This document shows positions 1 to 9,671 of a stretch of DNA of 64,000 nt, one piece after another. The stretch is from positions 2,169,075-2,233,074 of the forward strand of contig NZ_CM002299.1 of assembly GCF_000153125.2 (NCBI RefSeq), written 5' to 3'. The translations under genes and the position numbers were made by a program. The DNA comes from Congregibacter litoralis KT71. GTDB taxonomy: Bacteria > Pseudomonadota > Gammaproteobacteria > Pseudomonadales > Halieaceae. The notes under the pieces are model-generated. The model searched no databases. It was not told the origin of the DNA and saw only the letters and a list, made by a program, of their open reading frames with translations. Positions within the stretch are counted from its first letter, which is position 1; each line of letters opens with the position of its first letter.

Positions 1-429
1 TCGTAATCTCTACGATACTTGTCATTGCAAAAACTTTGGCGTTCCATGGCAAAGCCGCTGAAAGTTGTTGAAAGCCCGTCCCGCCTGCCTTGATACCCCG
101 TTGATCGTTTCGCTTACTGTCACTCTTCTGGCATTGGATAGGCACGCACTGCTTGCCTGCGCCGACAGCGTGAATGCCTTGTAAGGCCGGGCTGACGGCG
201 GCTTGCCAGGATCAAAGGTGTACCTAGAGACTTTTCTAGAGACTCTTTTAAAGACTCTTTTAAAGACTCTTTTAAAGACTCTTCTAACGACTCATCTAGA
301 GATGTACCTAGCGATCTCGGCGACCCGCCGGTGCCTGTTTTCGGTGGTTAAAACGAAGCGCCTAACAGCTGCGAGACTGTATACCAGCCTCCTCAGACGG
401 GTCAACTATCGCCGGGACTATTCAAGGTT
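1..429. other. intergenic region downstream of lon
   Basis: I see no convincing gene here. The stretch lies beyond the lon stop codon, where hupB often follows lon in proteobacteria; no HU coding sequence is visible, so it would begin outside the window. The only structure is a 12-bp tandem array at 217-312. A 76-codon open frame across the array has a low-complexity Leu/Thr/Lys sequence and is best explained by the repeat. Confidence 0.6.
217..312. repeat. 12-bp tandem repeat, 8 units
   Basis: Eight head-to-tail 12-bp units. The core is gactcttttaaa (three exact copies at 241-276), flanked by diverging copies such as gacttttctaga, gactcttctaac, gactcatctaga and gatgtacctagc. The outer units are more degenerate than the middle ones, as expected for slippage-grown arrays. 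It lies between lon and the left window edge. Confidence 0.85.
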
Positions 430-2832
430 TTAATGGGTATTTATACGGCTCTCATCGCCGTCGCGTCCCTTCTCGGCCTGGGATCTCTCAGATCCCGCAA
501 GATAGTCCTCATCACTCAGGGGCACAGGCGGACTCTCCAGGGCAACGGCAAGGACCTCATCAATCCACTTCACGGCAATGATCTCCAGATCTTCCTTGAT
601 GTTATCGGGAACTTCCTGAAGGTCACGCTCGTTTTCCTTGGGAATGATGACCGTCTTGATGCCGCCCCGCCGGGCTGCGAGGAGCTTCTCTTTCAATCCG
701 CCGATGGGAAGTACTTCCCCGCGGAGGGTGATCTCTCCGGTCATCGCCACATCGGCGCGTACCGGGATCTCCGTCGATACAGAGACAAGGGCCGTGCACA
801 TGGCGACTCCGGCGCTGGGACCATCCTTGGGCGTCGCCCCTTCGGGGACATGGATGTGCATATCGTGGCTGTCGTGGTAGCTCGCGGGAATTCCCAGAAG
901 CTGTGAGCGACTACGGACAACCGTGCTCGCCGCCTGGATGGATTCCTGCATCACGTCGCCGAGGGAGCCGGTTTTTACGTAGCGGCCCTTGCCGGCCACC
1001 GCAGCGGTCTCAATGGTCAGGAGTTCCCCCCCCACGGAGGTCCATGCGAGACCCGTCACCTGTCCGATCTTGTTCTCTTCTTCGGCAACGCCGTAGTTAA
1101 ATTTCCTGACGCCCAGCAGGGTGGAGAGCATCTCCGGCGTGACCGTCGCACCGTACTCACTCTCCTTGAGGGTGATGGCTTTGACCATCTTTCGGCAAAT
1201 CTTCGCAATCTCCCGCTCCAGGGCACGGACACCGGCTTCGCGGGAGTAGTATCGAATCACGTCAATGAGTGCTTCTTCGGTGATGGTCAGCTCATCGGTC
1301 TTGAGGCCGTTACGCTTGATCTGCTTCGGTATGAGATAACGCTGGGCGATATTGAGTTTTTCATCTTCCGTATAGCCCGGCAGACGAATAACTTCCATGC
1401 GATCAAGGAGCGGTCCCGGTATGTTCATGGTGTTGAGGCCACACGACATGACTCAGACCTTCGAGTCCACTTCGAGTAGTGATCATGAACTGATGTTCTG
1501 TCTGGATCTAGCACTTCCAAAGCGCTGAGCCGGATCGCCCCGGTGATCCATGCCCATCTTGTCGATTTCGTCGAGCAGGAAGAGCGGATTCCGCACGCCG
1601 GCCTTGGCCATTTTTTGCAGTAATTTACCCGGCATGGAGCCGATATAAGTTCTGCGATGCCCGCGGATCTCGGCTTCATCACGTACGCCGCCAAGCGCCA
1701 TGCGGACAAATTTGCGATTGGTGGCGCGCGCGATGGACTCACCCAGGGAGGTTTTACCAACACCCGGAGGGCCGACGAGGCACAGCACGGGACCCTTGAC
1801 CTTGCGCACGCGCTTCTGCACCGCGAGGTATTCCAGGATGCGTTCTTTGACTTCCTCCAGGCCATAATGATCTGCGTCAAGAATGTCCGTGGCACGCTTC
1901 AGGTCATGCTTCACCTTGCTGCGCTTTGCCCACGGGACGCTGACCATCCAGTCAATGTAGCTACGGAGTACAGATGCCTCTGCGGACATGGGGGACATCA
2001 TCTTGAGCTTGCCCAGCTCCGTCAGTGTCTTCTCCTTGGCCTCATCGGGCATCTTGGCTTCGGCGATGCGCTGTTCAAGCTCATCGACCTCATTGGGCGC
2101 CTCATCCATTTCCCCGAGTTCTTTCTGAATGGCCTTCATCTGCTCATTCAGGTAGTACTCCCGCTGGCTTTTTTCCATCTGCTTTTTGACGCGGCCGCGA
2201 ATGCGTTTCTCGACCTGAAAAACGTCAATCTCTGCTTCCATCAGGCCCATGAGGTACTCGAGACGGCCTTTTACGGAGGAGATCTCAAGTATCTTCTGTT
2301 TCTGGTCAAGCTCTACGCCCATGTGCGCCGCGATGGTGTCCGCGAGACGCCCGGGTTCGTCAATGCCGGTTAAAGAGGTAAGGACCTCTGCGGGGACTTT
2401 TTTACTGAGAGTCACGTACTTTTCGAAGTTTGCCGACGTGGTCCGCAGGAGGCCCTCGGCTTCCTCCTCGTCGGGCTCATCGGCCTCTATTTCGCGCACA
2501 CCGGCAACAGTGAACTCGCCGTCGTCATTAACGAAATCGACGGCAGCGCGGAAGCCGCCCTCCACGAGCACCTTGATGGTACCGTCGGGGAGTTTCAGCA
2601 GCTGGAGAATGTTGGAGACGGTGCCCACCTGGTAAATGTCATCGGCCCGGGGGTCGTCGTCGGAGGCATTGCGCTGGGCGACCAGAAGCACCTGCTTGTC
2701 GTTGGCCATGGCATGCTCCAGGGCCTCTATGGATCGCTCCCTTCCCACAAACAATGGCAACACCATGTGCGGATACACCACAACATCGCGTAGGGGTAAG
2801 AGGGGTAATTCTAAAACAGGGTGCTCGCCCAT
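430..2832 (-). pseudogene. lon: ATP-dependent protease Lon, frameshifted in this sequence
   Basis: Lon degrades misfolded and regulatory proteins as a cytoplasmic AAA+ hexamer. The 5' frame encodes the N-domain ([19 protein letters not shown]), the coiled coil, Walker A (GPPGVGKT) and Walker B (LFLLDEIDK). The 3' frame encodes the rest of the AAA+ module and the Ser-Lys protease domain (catalytic Ser in PKDGPSAGVAM, Lys in GGLKEKLLAA). Between about 1440 and 1545 the frame is lost. Inserting roughly eight single bases there rebuilds a normal Lon segment (DPEQNIS-like through to NTMNIPGPLLDRMEV), so this looks like clustered base dropouts rather than one mutation. I chose ATG 2832 because GGAG precedes it; a TTG six codons upstream is weaker. 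A sigma-32-like promoter lies upstream. Whether the break is real or a sequencing error cannot be decided from the sequence. Confidence 0.9.
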
Positions 2833-2913
2833 AGTGTTCTCCAGTGACAACCAGAAATCGGGTCAAGAATTTTGGCGCAGCCCGCTTGGGTCTGCGAGGA
2901 CTCCGACCCCTAT

Positions 2914-2942
2914 GTAGTGGGGCCGGTTACACGAAATGCAAG
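2914..2942 (-). promoter_or_regulatory. candidate sigma-32 heat-shock promoter of lon
   Basis: On the minus strand CTTGCAT is followed after 13 bp by CCCCACTA, close to the known sigma-32 consensus CTTGAAA / CCCCATNT. It lies in the clpX-lon gap, about 80 bp upstream of the lon ATG. Heat-shock control of lon is established in enterobacteria; its use here is inferred. Confidence 0.6.
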
Positions 2943-2983
2943 TCGACGCTGCAATCCGTCGGCGGATTCCAACGCGGGGGTGC

Positions 2984-4270
2984 TTATTCCTCCGGCGCAG
3001 CTGCCCGCACAGGCTCGTTGTTCTGATACACCAGCAGGGGCTCAGAATCGCCGCGGATCACCGATTCATCGACAACAACCTTGGCAACATCCTCTCGGGA
3101 CGGAATGCTGTACATGGTATCCAGAAGCACGCCTTCGAGGATAGAGCGAAGACCCCGCGCGCCGGTTTTACGTTCCATAGCCTTTTCCGCCACGGCTCGC
3201 AAACCATCCTCGCGGAAGTCGATTTCCACGTCTTCCATTTCAAAAAGCTTGCTGTATTGCTTCGTCAGGGAGTTCTTGGGCTCTGTCAGGATCTGCACCA
3301 ACGCCGGTACGTCGAGTTCTTCCAGGGTGGCTATCACCGGCAGGCGACCCACAAACTCGGGAATCAGACCGTACTGAACCAGATCCTCAGGCTCGAGATC
3401 AAAAAGCACTTCCCCCACGTTGCGTGTGGCGTCTTTGCTGTGGACCTCGGCGCCGAAGCCAATACCGCCCTTCTCGGACCGATCACGAATGACCTTGTCC
3501 AGTCCCGCAAAGGCGCCGCCGCAGATGAACAGGATGCTCGATGTATCTACCTGCAGAAATTCCTGCTGGGGATGCTTTCGCCCGCCCTGGGGAGGAACGG
3601 ATGCGACGGTACCCTCAATGAGCTTGAGCAGGGCCTGCTGCACGCCCTCCCCTGACACATCCCGGGTTATAGACGGGTTGTCGGATTTGCGCGAAATCTT
3701 GTCGATCTCATCGATATAAACAATGCCTACCTGGGCCTTCTCAACGTCGTAATCGCACTTCTGCAACAGCTTCTGGATGATGTTCTCAACATCCTCGCCC
3801 ACATAACCTGCTTCCGTGAGCGTGGTGGCGTCAGCGATCGTGAAGGGGACATCGAGAAGTCGCGCGAGGGTCTCGGCGAGTAATGTCTTACCTGAACCTG
3901 TAGGGCCCACGAGGAGAATGTTGCTCTTGCCCAGCTCGACGTCGTCACTCTTGGAACCGCCGTGACGAAGTCGCTTGTAGTGGTTGTAAACCGCGACGGA
4001 GAGCACCTTTTTGGCGCGCTGCTGACCGATCACGTATTCGTCAAGAATTGCGTTAATCTCTACGGGAACCGGCAACTTTTCGTCGGCATCTTCGGCCGCG
4101 CTCTCCTGCACCTCTTCGCGAATTATGTCGTTACAGAGGTCTACGCACTCGTCGCATATAAAGACCGAGGGACCGGCGATGAGCTTGCGAACTTCATGTT
4201 GACTCTTGCCGCAGAACGAGCAATATAAAAGTTTGCCACCGTCATCTGTTGTGGATGAATCTTTACTCAT
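2984..4270 (-). CDS. clpX: ClpX, ATPase subunit of ClpXP protease
   Basis: Unfoldase that recognises tagged substrates and feeds them into ClpP. At 428 aa it has the usual length. The N-terminal zinc-binding domain is visible as two Cys pairs (LYCSFCGK and [10 protein letters not shown]). Then come Walker A (GPTGSGKT), the pore loop (AGYVGEDVE), Walker B (VYIDEIDK) and the IGF-type loop used to dock on ClpP (GGIGFGAEV). The C-terminal AAA+ lid contains the usual [12 protein letters not shown] segment. It lies 106 bp downstream of clpP in the standard order tig-clpP-clpX-lon, all on the minus strand. Confidence 0.98.
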   Translation of the reverse strand: MSKDSSTTDDGGKLLYCSFCGKSQHEVRKLIAGPSVFICDECVDLCNDIIREEVQESAAEDADEKLPVPVEINAILDEYVIGQQRAKKVLSVAVYNHYKRLRHGGSKSDDVELGKSNILLVGPTGSGKTLLAETLARLLDVPFTIADATTLTEAGYVGEDVENIIQKLLQKCDYDVEKAQVGIVYIDEIDKISRKSDNPSITRDVSGEGVQQALLKLIEGTVASVPPQGGRKHPQQEFLQVDTSSILFICGGAFAGLDKVIRDRSEKGGIGFGAEVHSKDATRNVGEVLFDLEPEDLVQYGLIPEFVGRLPVIATLEELDVPALVQILTEPKNSLTKQYSKLFEMEDVEIDFREDGLRAVAEKAMERKTGARGLRSILEGVLLDTMYSIPSREDVAKVVVDESVIRGDSEPLLVYQNNEPVRAAAPEE

Positions 4271-4376
4271 TGGCTCACTTCGCCTCCCACGACACTGCCA
4301 CCGGTTTTAGGTTGATGTTTTTCGCCTCCTAATGCAAGTGGACAGGCATCGTGTGCCTTAGAAAACTGCGCCTGAA

Positions 4377-5018
4377 TCACTCGCTGGCGCCGGCGCTCCG
4401 AGCCGTCACGACTTCGTCGACCAGGCCATATTCCTTGCTCTGCTCGGCGTCCATAAAGCGATCGCGCTCGGTGTCGCGCTCAATAACTTCCAGGGGCTGA
4501 CCCGTATGCTCCGCCATGAGGCGATTGAGACGCTCGCGGATGATCAGAATTTCCTTGGCCTGAATGTCGATATCCGTGGCCTGACCCTGGGCACCGCCGC
4601 TGGGCTGGTGGATCATGGTCCGCGCATTCGGCAGGCAGTAACGCTTGCCCTTGGTGCCACCGGACAGCAGGAAAGCCCCCATGGAAGCGGCCTGACCCAG
4701 GCACATGGTGCTGATGTCAGGCTTGATGAACTGCATGGTGTCGTAGATCGACAGCCCTGCCGTTACGGACCCGCCCGGGGAATTGATGTATAAATGTATA
4801 TCTTTATCCGGATTCTCAGACTCAAGAAACAGGAGCTGGGCAACGATCAGGTTGGCCATATGGTCTTCAACCTGCCCCACCACAAACACCACGCGTTCCT
4901 TAAGAAGGCGTGAGTAAATGTCGTAGGACCGCTCGCCCCGCGAAGTCTGCTCCACCACCATGGGTACAAGACCCAGTGCTTCAACGGGAGGGGACATTCC
5001 TTGGATCTGCTTCGACAT
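4377..5018 (-). CDS. clpP: ClpP, serine protease subunit of ClpXP/ClpAP
   Basis: Forms the double-heptamer peptidase chamber. At 213 aa the protein has the full Ser-His-Asp triad: Ser in [11 protein letters not shown], His in [11 protein letters not shown], and Asp in the [10 protein letters not shown] region. The oxyanion segment SPGGSVTAG is intact. A short N-terminal propeptide (about 15-20 aa) is probably removed by autoprocessing, as in E. coli. It lies 52 bp downstream of tig and is probably co-transcribed with it and clpX. Confidence 0.98.
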   Translation of the reverse strand: MSKQIQGMSPPVEALGLVPMVVEQTSRGERSYDIYSRLLKERVVFVVGQVEDHMANLIVAQLLFLESENPDKDIHLYINSPGGSVTAGLSIYDTMQFIKPDISTMCLGQAASMGAFLLSGGTKGKRYCLPNARTMIHQPSGGAQGQATDIDIQAKEILIIRERLNRLMAEHTGQPLEVIERDTERDRFMDAEQSKEYGLVDEVVTARSAGASE

Positions 5019-5070
5019 ACTTCCTCAGCTCCTGAGCTTGAGTAACTCTTACGGTTTTTGCAGCGTTTAT

Positions 5071-6399
5071 TTACTGCTGATTAGCCTGCTGACCTAAAGC
5101 GATGGCTTCCTGGTACGTGCAGGCCTTCTCACTAATCGCGGCGGACTCGAGAAGACGATCCACTACTTTGTCCTCCAATACCTTGGATTCTACGGCGGCA
5201 AGCTGCTCCTGGTTTCCAAAATACCAATTAACCACCTCTTCGGGGTCCTGATAGGTGGAGGCAATCTCTTCTACTGCAGCCTTAATCGCCTCTTCATCGG
5301 CTTTGAGTTCGAAGTGGGCAATGAGCTCCGCCAGCACGAGGCCAAGCTTTACGCGTCGGGCAGCATTCTCCGCAAACATGTCGTCGGGGAGAATGGATTT
5401 GAGGTCCATACCTTCGGGCGCGGAGCCACCGAACTGTTGAAACATCTGATTGCGCAGTGCATCCGTTTCCTGGGAGATGAGTGCCGCGGGCACCTCCAGA
5501 TCGCTGTAGGCCTCTATGACCGCATCCATAACCTGCTTCTTGACCCGCGCATCAACGGCGTTTCGCAGTTCGCGAGCCATGTTCTGCTCAACTTCTGCGC
5601 GAAACTCGGCTTCATCGTCGCCTTCGAGGCCATAAGCCGCGTAGAGCTCTGCATCGAGGGGCGCCAACTGCATCTCCTCGACCTTGTTGACTTTGACCTT
5701 GAACTCAACGGCAGCGCCTTTGAGCTCGTCTGCGTGGTAGTCATCAGGAAAACTCAGGGAGAGCACCTTCTCTTCACCTGCGCTCATGCCGACAATGCCA
5801 TCCTCAAAGCCGGGAATCATCTGTCCTGAACCCAGCTCCAGGTCACTTCCTTCGGCGCTTCCGCCCTCGAAGGCTTCCCCGTCGCGGGTGCCCTCAAAGT
5901 CGATATTCACGCGGTCTTCTTTCTCGGCTGCACGCTCTACGGTTTCCCAGCTACCCCGTTGCTTGCGGAACACTTCGATGATGTTATCCACATCCTCGGC
6001 GGTAACTTCCGCAGCGGGCTTCTCCACGGGGTAGTCCTTGAGCTCGACCACTTCCACATCGGGGAACACCTCGAAGGTCGCGATGTACTCAAGATCCTTG
6101 CCCGCATCCATGTTGCGCGGCTCGATGGTGGGCTGCCCTGCAGGCTTGAGTTTCTCCTGGGTAACCGCCTCCTGGAAGCTTCGGCTCATGACCTCGCCCA
6201 GCACCTCCTGACGAACACCGGGACCAAAGCGTTGGCGCATCACTTTAAGTGGCACTTTACCGGGCCTGAAGCCCGGCAGACGCACGTTTTTAACGGCCTG
6301 ACGGAGACGTTCGTCGACCTGTGAGTCGACAGTTTCGGCCGGTACTCCAACGGTCAGCCGGCGCTCCAGCTTGGACGTTGTTTCTATGGAAACCTGCAT
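5071..6399 (-). CDS. tig: trigger factor, ribosome-associated chaperone and prolyl isomerase
   Basis: Binds near the ribosome exit tunnel and protects nascent chains. The 442-aa protein has an N-terminal ribosome-binding domain with the signature GFRPGKVPLKV (around residues 43-53), a central FKBP-type domain (about 150-245, with DRVNIDFEGTRDGEAFEGG) and the helical C-terminal chaperone arms. It is first in the tig-clpP-clpX-lon series and is preceded by tRNA-Leu on the same strand. Confidence 0.98.
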   Translation of the reverse strand: MQVSIETTSKLERRLTVGVPAETVDSQVDERLRQAVKNVRLPGFRPGKVPLKVMRQRFGPGVRQEVLGEVMSRSFQEAVTQEKLKPAGQPTIEPRNMDAGKDLEYIATFEVFPDVEVVELKDYPVEKPAAEVTAEDVDNIIEVFRKQRGSWETVERAAEKEDRVNIDFEGTRDGEAFEGGSAEGSDLELGSGQMIPGFEDGIVGMSAGEEKVLSLSFPDDYHADELKGAAVEFKVKVNKVEEMQLAPLDAELYAAYGLEGDDEAEFRAEVEQNMARELRNAVDARVKKQVMDAVIEAYSDLEVPAALISQETDALRNQMFQQFGGSAPEGMDLKSILPDDMFAENAARRVKLGLVLAELIAHFELKADEEAIKAAVEEIASTYQDPEEVVNWYFGNQEQLAAVESKVLEDKVVDRLLESAAISEKACTYQEAIALGQQANQQ

Positions 6400-6455
6400 A
6401 ATCTGGTGATCCCTAATAACTCATTCTTTGGCGGGGCTTTGGACAAGCCCCTGAT

Positions 6456-6540
6456 TGGTGCGGAAGGAGAGACTCGAACTCTCACGCCATAAGACACTGG
6501 TACCTAAAACCAGCGCGTCTACCAATTCCGCCACTCCCGC
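6456..6540 (-). tRNA. tRNA-Leu(UAG)
   Basis: Read on the minus strand, the 85-nt gene starts GCGGGAG and ends CTTCCGC-A-CCA, so the acceptor stem pairs with one G-U and CCA is encoded. The anticodon arm CTGGT-TTTAGGT-ACCAG gives UAG. The long variable arm, the GGTAGACGC D-loop and the T-loop GTTCGAGTC are all present, as expected for a class II leucine tRNA. Confidence 0.97.
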
Positions 6541-6692
6541 ATATGGACCAGGCGTTTCAGCGCCCTCTCTGAGCGGCCAAAAAACCTGCAAAACGTTGAT
6601 ATTTCTGGACTTTTATCTAAGGCAGGGGCTGCGCCGGGTGCCTTCGAGGGGCGCGATTTTGCCACAGGCGTCCCGTGGCAGCAACATGCCTT

Positions 6693-7745
6693 TCAACAGG
6701 TGAGACACTCGGGGTCAAAATCGTAGCCGCCGCCAAGCCAATCCCGTAACTCCGCCGCCGCCAGGCTGTCTTTGGACGCGGCGAACTCCAGTTTTGCGCG
6801 CTCGCCCTCTTGGAGGCTGCCCAGGGTGCGACTCGCCAGGGGCTCGCAGGCCTCAATCAGTGCTTTATCAACACCTGCCTCTTTCAGGGCCCCCTCCCAC
6901 TGCTGATTCAATGCGCCATAAAGCGCAGGTAGGGAGGCGAGTGCAGGGAGCGATAGTGCGGGCTGGTTCATCGCGTTGCACCAGTGGCTGCTGATGACGC
7001 TGCCTAACGCCGCCGAGCGCCCCTGCAAGGGATCTATAAAAATGTGGGGCGAGCGGGCCCGGCTGTCGTTGACAGGATAGTTGTCCCACAGAGCGAGCCT
7101 CCCTTGAAAAAGCAGGCTCGGTTTCGCGAGATCCTCGGGTGTTACCGCGGGTGAACACACTTCGGGACCTGTCCAGAAAACTTCGTAGCTCCCTTCGAGA
7201 CTATCCAAAAGCGTTTCGAGATAGCGATCCGGCCGCTGGCCAAAAATTTCATCAAGGATGGGATCATCGCTGTAATAGCTGGGACACAGGCGCAGCTCGA
7301 GATCGCTGGCGCCGACCCAGTGGCGTATATCGCTACAGACTTCCCCCTGACGGTCAGCGAGGTTGTCAAGATTGCCGGGCATGTCATCAAAAAGCAGCGC
7401 AAGCCCCCCAACGCCCAGATCGACAATTTCCCCCAGCTTGTTTTTCAGGGCCGTCTTGGACGCGCCGTTGTACTCACGGTAAAGCTCGAAAGGCGACAGG
7501 CCGATATGAAAGGCCAGTCCCTTATCGCCTGAGCGCCGCGCTACGGCGGCCAGATGGGCTCGCTCCGCTGCTGGCCAGGACCGCTTCCAGCCCTTTCGGA
7601 GGCAGGCATCGGCCTTCGGGGCATAGAGATAGGCGTCAATGCCAAGCGCCACTAACCAGTCGATCATGCGCAGGCGAGAGGCCGGCGACCACGGCCGTCC
7701 GTAAAATCCTTCCAAAACCCCTAAAGTGGGCCTTTCACCGATCAC
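6693..7745 (-). CDS. GH84-like beta-N-acetylglucosaminidase (O-GlcNAcase-like)
   Basis: Predicted to hydrolyse terminal beta-linked GlcNAc. The 350-aa protein is essentially the catalytic TIM barrel of the family. It opens with LGVLEGFYGRPWS, continues with NAYLYAPK-like IDAYLYAPKAD, and has the paired acid residues in ALLFDDMPG that match the catalytic Asp-Asp of GH84. SYYSDDPILD and the ALWDNYPVND segment also fit that fold. No signal peptide is evident, so it is probably cytoplasmic. The start is GTG. The substrate (chitin or peptidoglycan sugars, or a glycosylated protein) is unknown. It is transcribed alone, between tRNA-Leu and a long intergenic region. Confidence 0.85.
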   Translation of the reverse strand: MIGERPTLGVLEGFYGRPWSPASRLRMIDWLVALGIDAYLYAPKADACLRKGWKRSWPAAERAHLAAVARRSGDKGLAFHIGLSPFELYREYNGASKTALKNKLGEIVDLGVGGLALLFDDMPGNLDNLADRQGEVCSDIRHWVGASDLELRLCPSYYSDDPILDEIFGQRPDRYLETLLDSLEGSYEVFWTGPEVCSPAVTPEDLAKPSLLFQGRLALWDNYPVNDSRARSPHIFIDPLQGRSAALGSVISSHWCNAMNQPALSLPALASLPALYGALNQQWEGALKEAGVDKALIEACEPLASRTLGSLQEGERAKLEFAASKDSLAAAELRDWLGGGYDFDPECLTC

Positions 7746-7790
7746 TGAGTGCTTTTTGCTCCCTCAGGCTATTAAAAATTTATTTGTATA

Positions 7791-7927
7791 TGCAGAAAAG
7801 AACTAGTTTTTGCACAGTAAACTGTGGAATATTTCCAATTAATGCCTTTACTATAGAGGTGACCCCATTTCCTCGCAGGAATGGTATGTCACCGGAACAA
7901 ACCCAATGTTCCGTTGTGAAGGATTAA
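7791..7927 (+). ncRNA. candidate small RNA or 45-codon peptide gene
   Basis: This is a short plus-strand transcription unit in a gap between minus-strand genes. A frame of 45 codons (MQKRTSFCTVNCGIFPINAF...) ends 34 bp before a strong intrinsic terminator, the only feature in the gap that demands a plus-strand transcript. No good ribosome-binding site precedes the ATG, so the product could be a small RNA instead. I do not recognise either sequence. Confidence 0.3.
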
Positions 7928-7960
7928 CTTCCTTTATGTTTCACTCCTAATGGTCTTATT

Positions 7961-7986
7961 GGGCTCCTCCTGGAGCCCACTTTTTT
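7961..7986 (+). terminator. intrinsic terminator with no assigned gene
   Basis: A perfect 7-bp stem (GGGCTCC / GGAGCCC) with a TCCT loop is followed by AC and six T residues. It is oriented for plus-strand transcription, although both flanking protein genes are on the minus strand. Confidence 0.75.
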
Positions 7987-8055
7987 GACTGAAAATCATT
8001 AAAATCAATAGCTTAACGAGGTTTTCTCGATTTTATGTTAGGTATCTCGGGCCTG

Positions 8056-8110
8056 CACTTTCCACGCACCTCCCATGCACCTCCCATGCACCTCCCATGC
8101 ACTTCCCACA
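8056..8110. repeat. 11-bp tandem repeat, 5 units
   Basis: Five head-to-tail 11-bp units: three exact copies of cacctcccatg (8067-8099) with one diverged copy on each side. It lies in the 540-bp gap upstream of the GH84 gene and downstream of pilZ. The rest of the gap (7987-8055 and 8111-8288) shows no gene I can support. Confidence 0.85.
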
Positions 8111-8288
8111 CACCTTCGAAAGACAACGTTCTCAAGAACAATTCCAAGCAGGAAAGGTAACGCTTCTGAACTGGCCACTCCCTTGAGGGGGACACTGACG
8201 GGACAAAAAAGGGGGCATGAAGCGGCCATGAAGGGCTTATAAAGGGGCATGACATCTGAAGACTGTTTGTTGCCGCCCTCGCGGTCTC

Positions 8289-8639
8289 TTACATCGTATG
8301 CGTGGGTCTATCGGAGGTCAGCATGCCCGCCAGATGCTCTTCGATCTTGGAGTTAGCCGCAGCGTCCTGCTCAGAAAACTGCACTCCGATCCCCGAGGTT
8401 CTGTTTCCCTGGGCGCCCCGCGGCGTCACCCACACCACTTTTCCCGCGATGGGAATCTTGTCAGGCTCTTCCATGAGGGTGAGTAACATAAACACCTCAT
8501 CACCAATTTCGTAACTCTTGTTAGTGGGAACAAACAAACCGCCGTTTTTAATAAAAGGCATGTATGCAGAATACAGGACCGCTTTGTCCTTAATCGTCAG
8601 AGAAAGAATGCCCTGATGGCCGGAAGATTGTTCATTCAT
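8289..8639 (-). CDS. pilZ: PilZ domain protein (type IV pilus assembly PilZ type)
   Basis: Small 116-aa PilZ protein; in pseudomonads and relatives PilZ is needed for type IV pilus assembly and twitching. The domain fills the protein. The segments LSLTIKDKAVLYSAYMPFI and GGLFVPTNKSYEIGDEVFML match the non-c-di-GMP-binding type, since no RxxxR motif is visible at the N-terminus. It is last in the mltG-tmk-holB-pilZ operon, 48 bp after holB. The element inserted in tmk separates it from the original upstream promoter. Confidence 0.9.
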   Translation of the reverse strand: MNEQSSGHQGILSLTIKDKAVLYSAYMPFIKNGGLFVPTNKSYEIGDEVFMLLTLMEEPDKIPIAGKVVWVTPRGAQGNRTSGIGVQFSEQDAAANSKIEEHLAGMLTSDRPTHTM

Positions 8640-8687
8640 GATGCAAGAAATATGTAGTGCGCAGCGCTGAGTGTAGCATTGCGTTTA

Positions 8688-9671
8688 TCACTCCCATAGC
8701 CCGTTAAGCGCGCTTGTTGCACTGAAGCGCAACAAGTCGACATTGGGGTTAGTTCCGCTGCGTTTCGCTGCGCGCAGGCGACCGATGGTATCCAGCGCCC
8801 CAAACCCCCGCTGGGCTTCCACCGTTCGAAGACGCGCCGCCGGTAACTCGCGAAGCCAGCGCTGGAGTGCAGACTCCATAGCGTCCAGGGCACTATCGGG
8901 CTCCACGCCGGCGACTGCCTGCTCCAGCAGGGTTGATTTTCTGCCCTGATGGAGCACTTCCCTGGCACACCGGTGCATCGCGAGCAAGGGCTCCCGCTCT
9001 TCGCCCTGGAGTTTGCTAAGGGCATCGAGGGGCCTACCGTTACATAATTCCAGCATTGCGGACGCCGCGCCATCGGCCTCTGCCTGCTGCCCCAGCTCCT
9101 TTTTCAGCCACTCCTGAGCTGCCTCCTCCTCCGGCGACGGCAGTTGCCAGCGCTGACAGCGGGAGCGGATCGTTGCGGGCAAGGGAAACCCCCGGGCGGA
9201 CACCAGAATTATGAAGGTCTCCGATGCGGGTTCCTCCAGGCATTTGAGGAAAGCGTTGAACGCTGCCGTGGTGAGGGATTCGGCGGGGGTGATCAGTATG
9301 ACTTTGTAGCGCCCGAGGGACGGTGTCCCCGCCGCGAAGCGGATAACTTCCCGGATTGCATTAATACCGATCGCTTTGCCCTCTTCGGCGGGCCCAACGC
9401 TCAACAGGTCCGGGAGTGCGCCGGAAGCGCTGAGCGTGCAGGTTTTACACTCGCCGCAGTTGCCCTCAACGCCGGGCTGGCTACACAGAAGAAAACGCGC
9501 CAAAGCCAGGGCCAGGCGATTACGTCCGGTACCGGGCTGCCCCTCTAAAAGCATAGCGTGGGGAAGCCGCCCTCCCTGGAACAGGGTATGGAGGCTGCGC
9601 CACGCCGACTGATGCCAGGGCAGGGTCCGGGACTGCGGTGGCGGGATTATCGTGGGTGGCAGTTCCGGCAT
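8688..9671 (-). CDS. holB: DNA polymerase III delta' subunit
   Basis: Essential clamp-loader subunit that helps load the sliding clamp. The 327-aa protein has the AAA+-like N-terminal domain (AMLLEGQPGTGRNRLA, a P-loop with Arg where Lys is usual), a zinc module with four Cys (CSQPGVEGNCGECKTC), the DPDLL-like LPDLLSV segment, and a helical C-terminal collar domain. Its ATG overlaps the tmk stop (TGATG), showing tight coupling to tmk in the ancestral operon. Because the inserted element cuts that operon, holB must now be transcribed from inside the element or from the tmk remnant. Confidence 0.95.
   Translation of the reverse strand: MPELPPTIIPPPQSRTLPWHQSAWRSLHTLFQGGRLPHAMLLEGQPGTGRNRLALALARFLLCSQPGVEGNCGECKTCTLSASGALPDLLSVGPAEEGKAIGINAIREVIRFAAGTPSLGRYKVILITPAESLTTAAFNAFLKCLEEPASETFIILVSARGFPLPATIRSRCQRWQLPSPEEEAAQEWLKKELGQQAEADGAASAMLELCNGRPLDALSKLQGEEREPLLAMHRCAREVLHQGRKSTLLEQAVAGVEPDSALDAMESALQRWLRELPAARLRTVEAQRGFGALDTIGRLRAAKRSGTNPNVDLLRFSATSALNGLWE

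Noticed and set aside
217-312. Short repeats considered as a CRISPR array
   Set aside because: Units are directly adjacent without spacers, only 11-12 bp long here and at the other three arrays, and no cas genes are present.
217-433. 76-codon frame with Leu-Lys-Thr heptad-like repeats
   Set aside because: The repeated peptide is produced by the 12-bp DNA array (a multiple of three keeps the frame open). There is no ribosome-binding site and no conserved downstream part.
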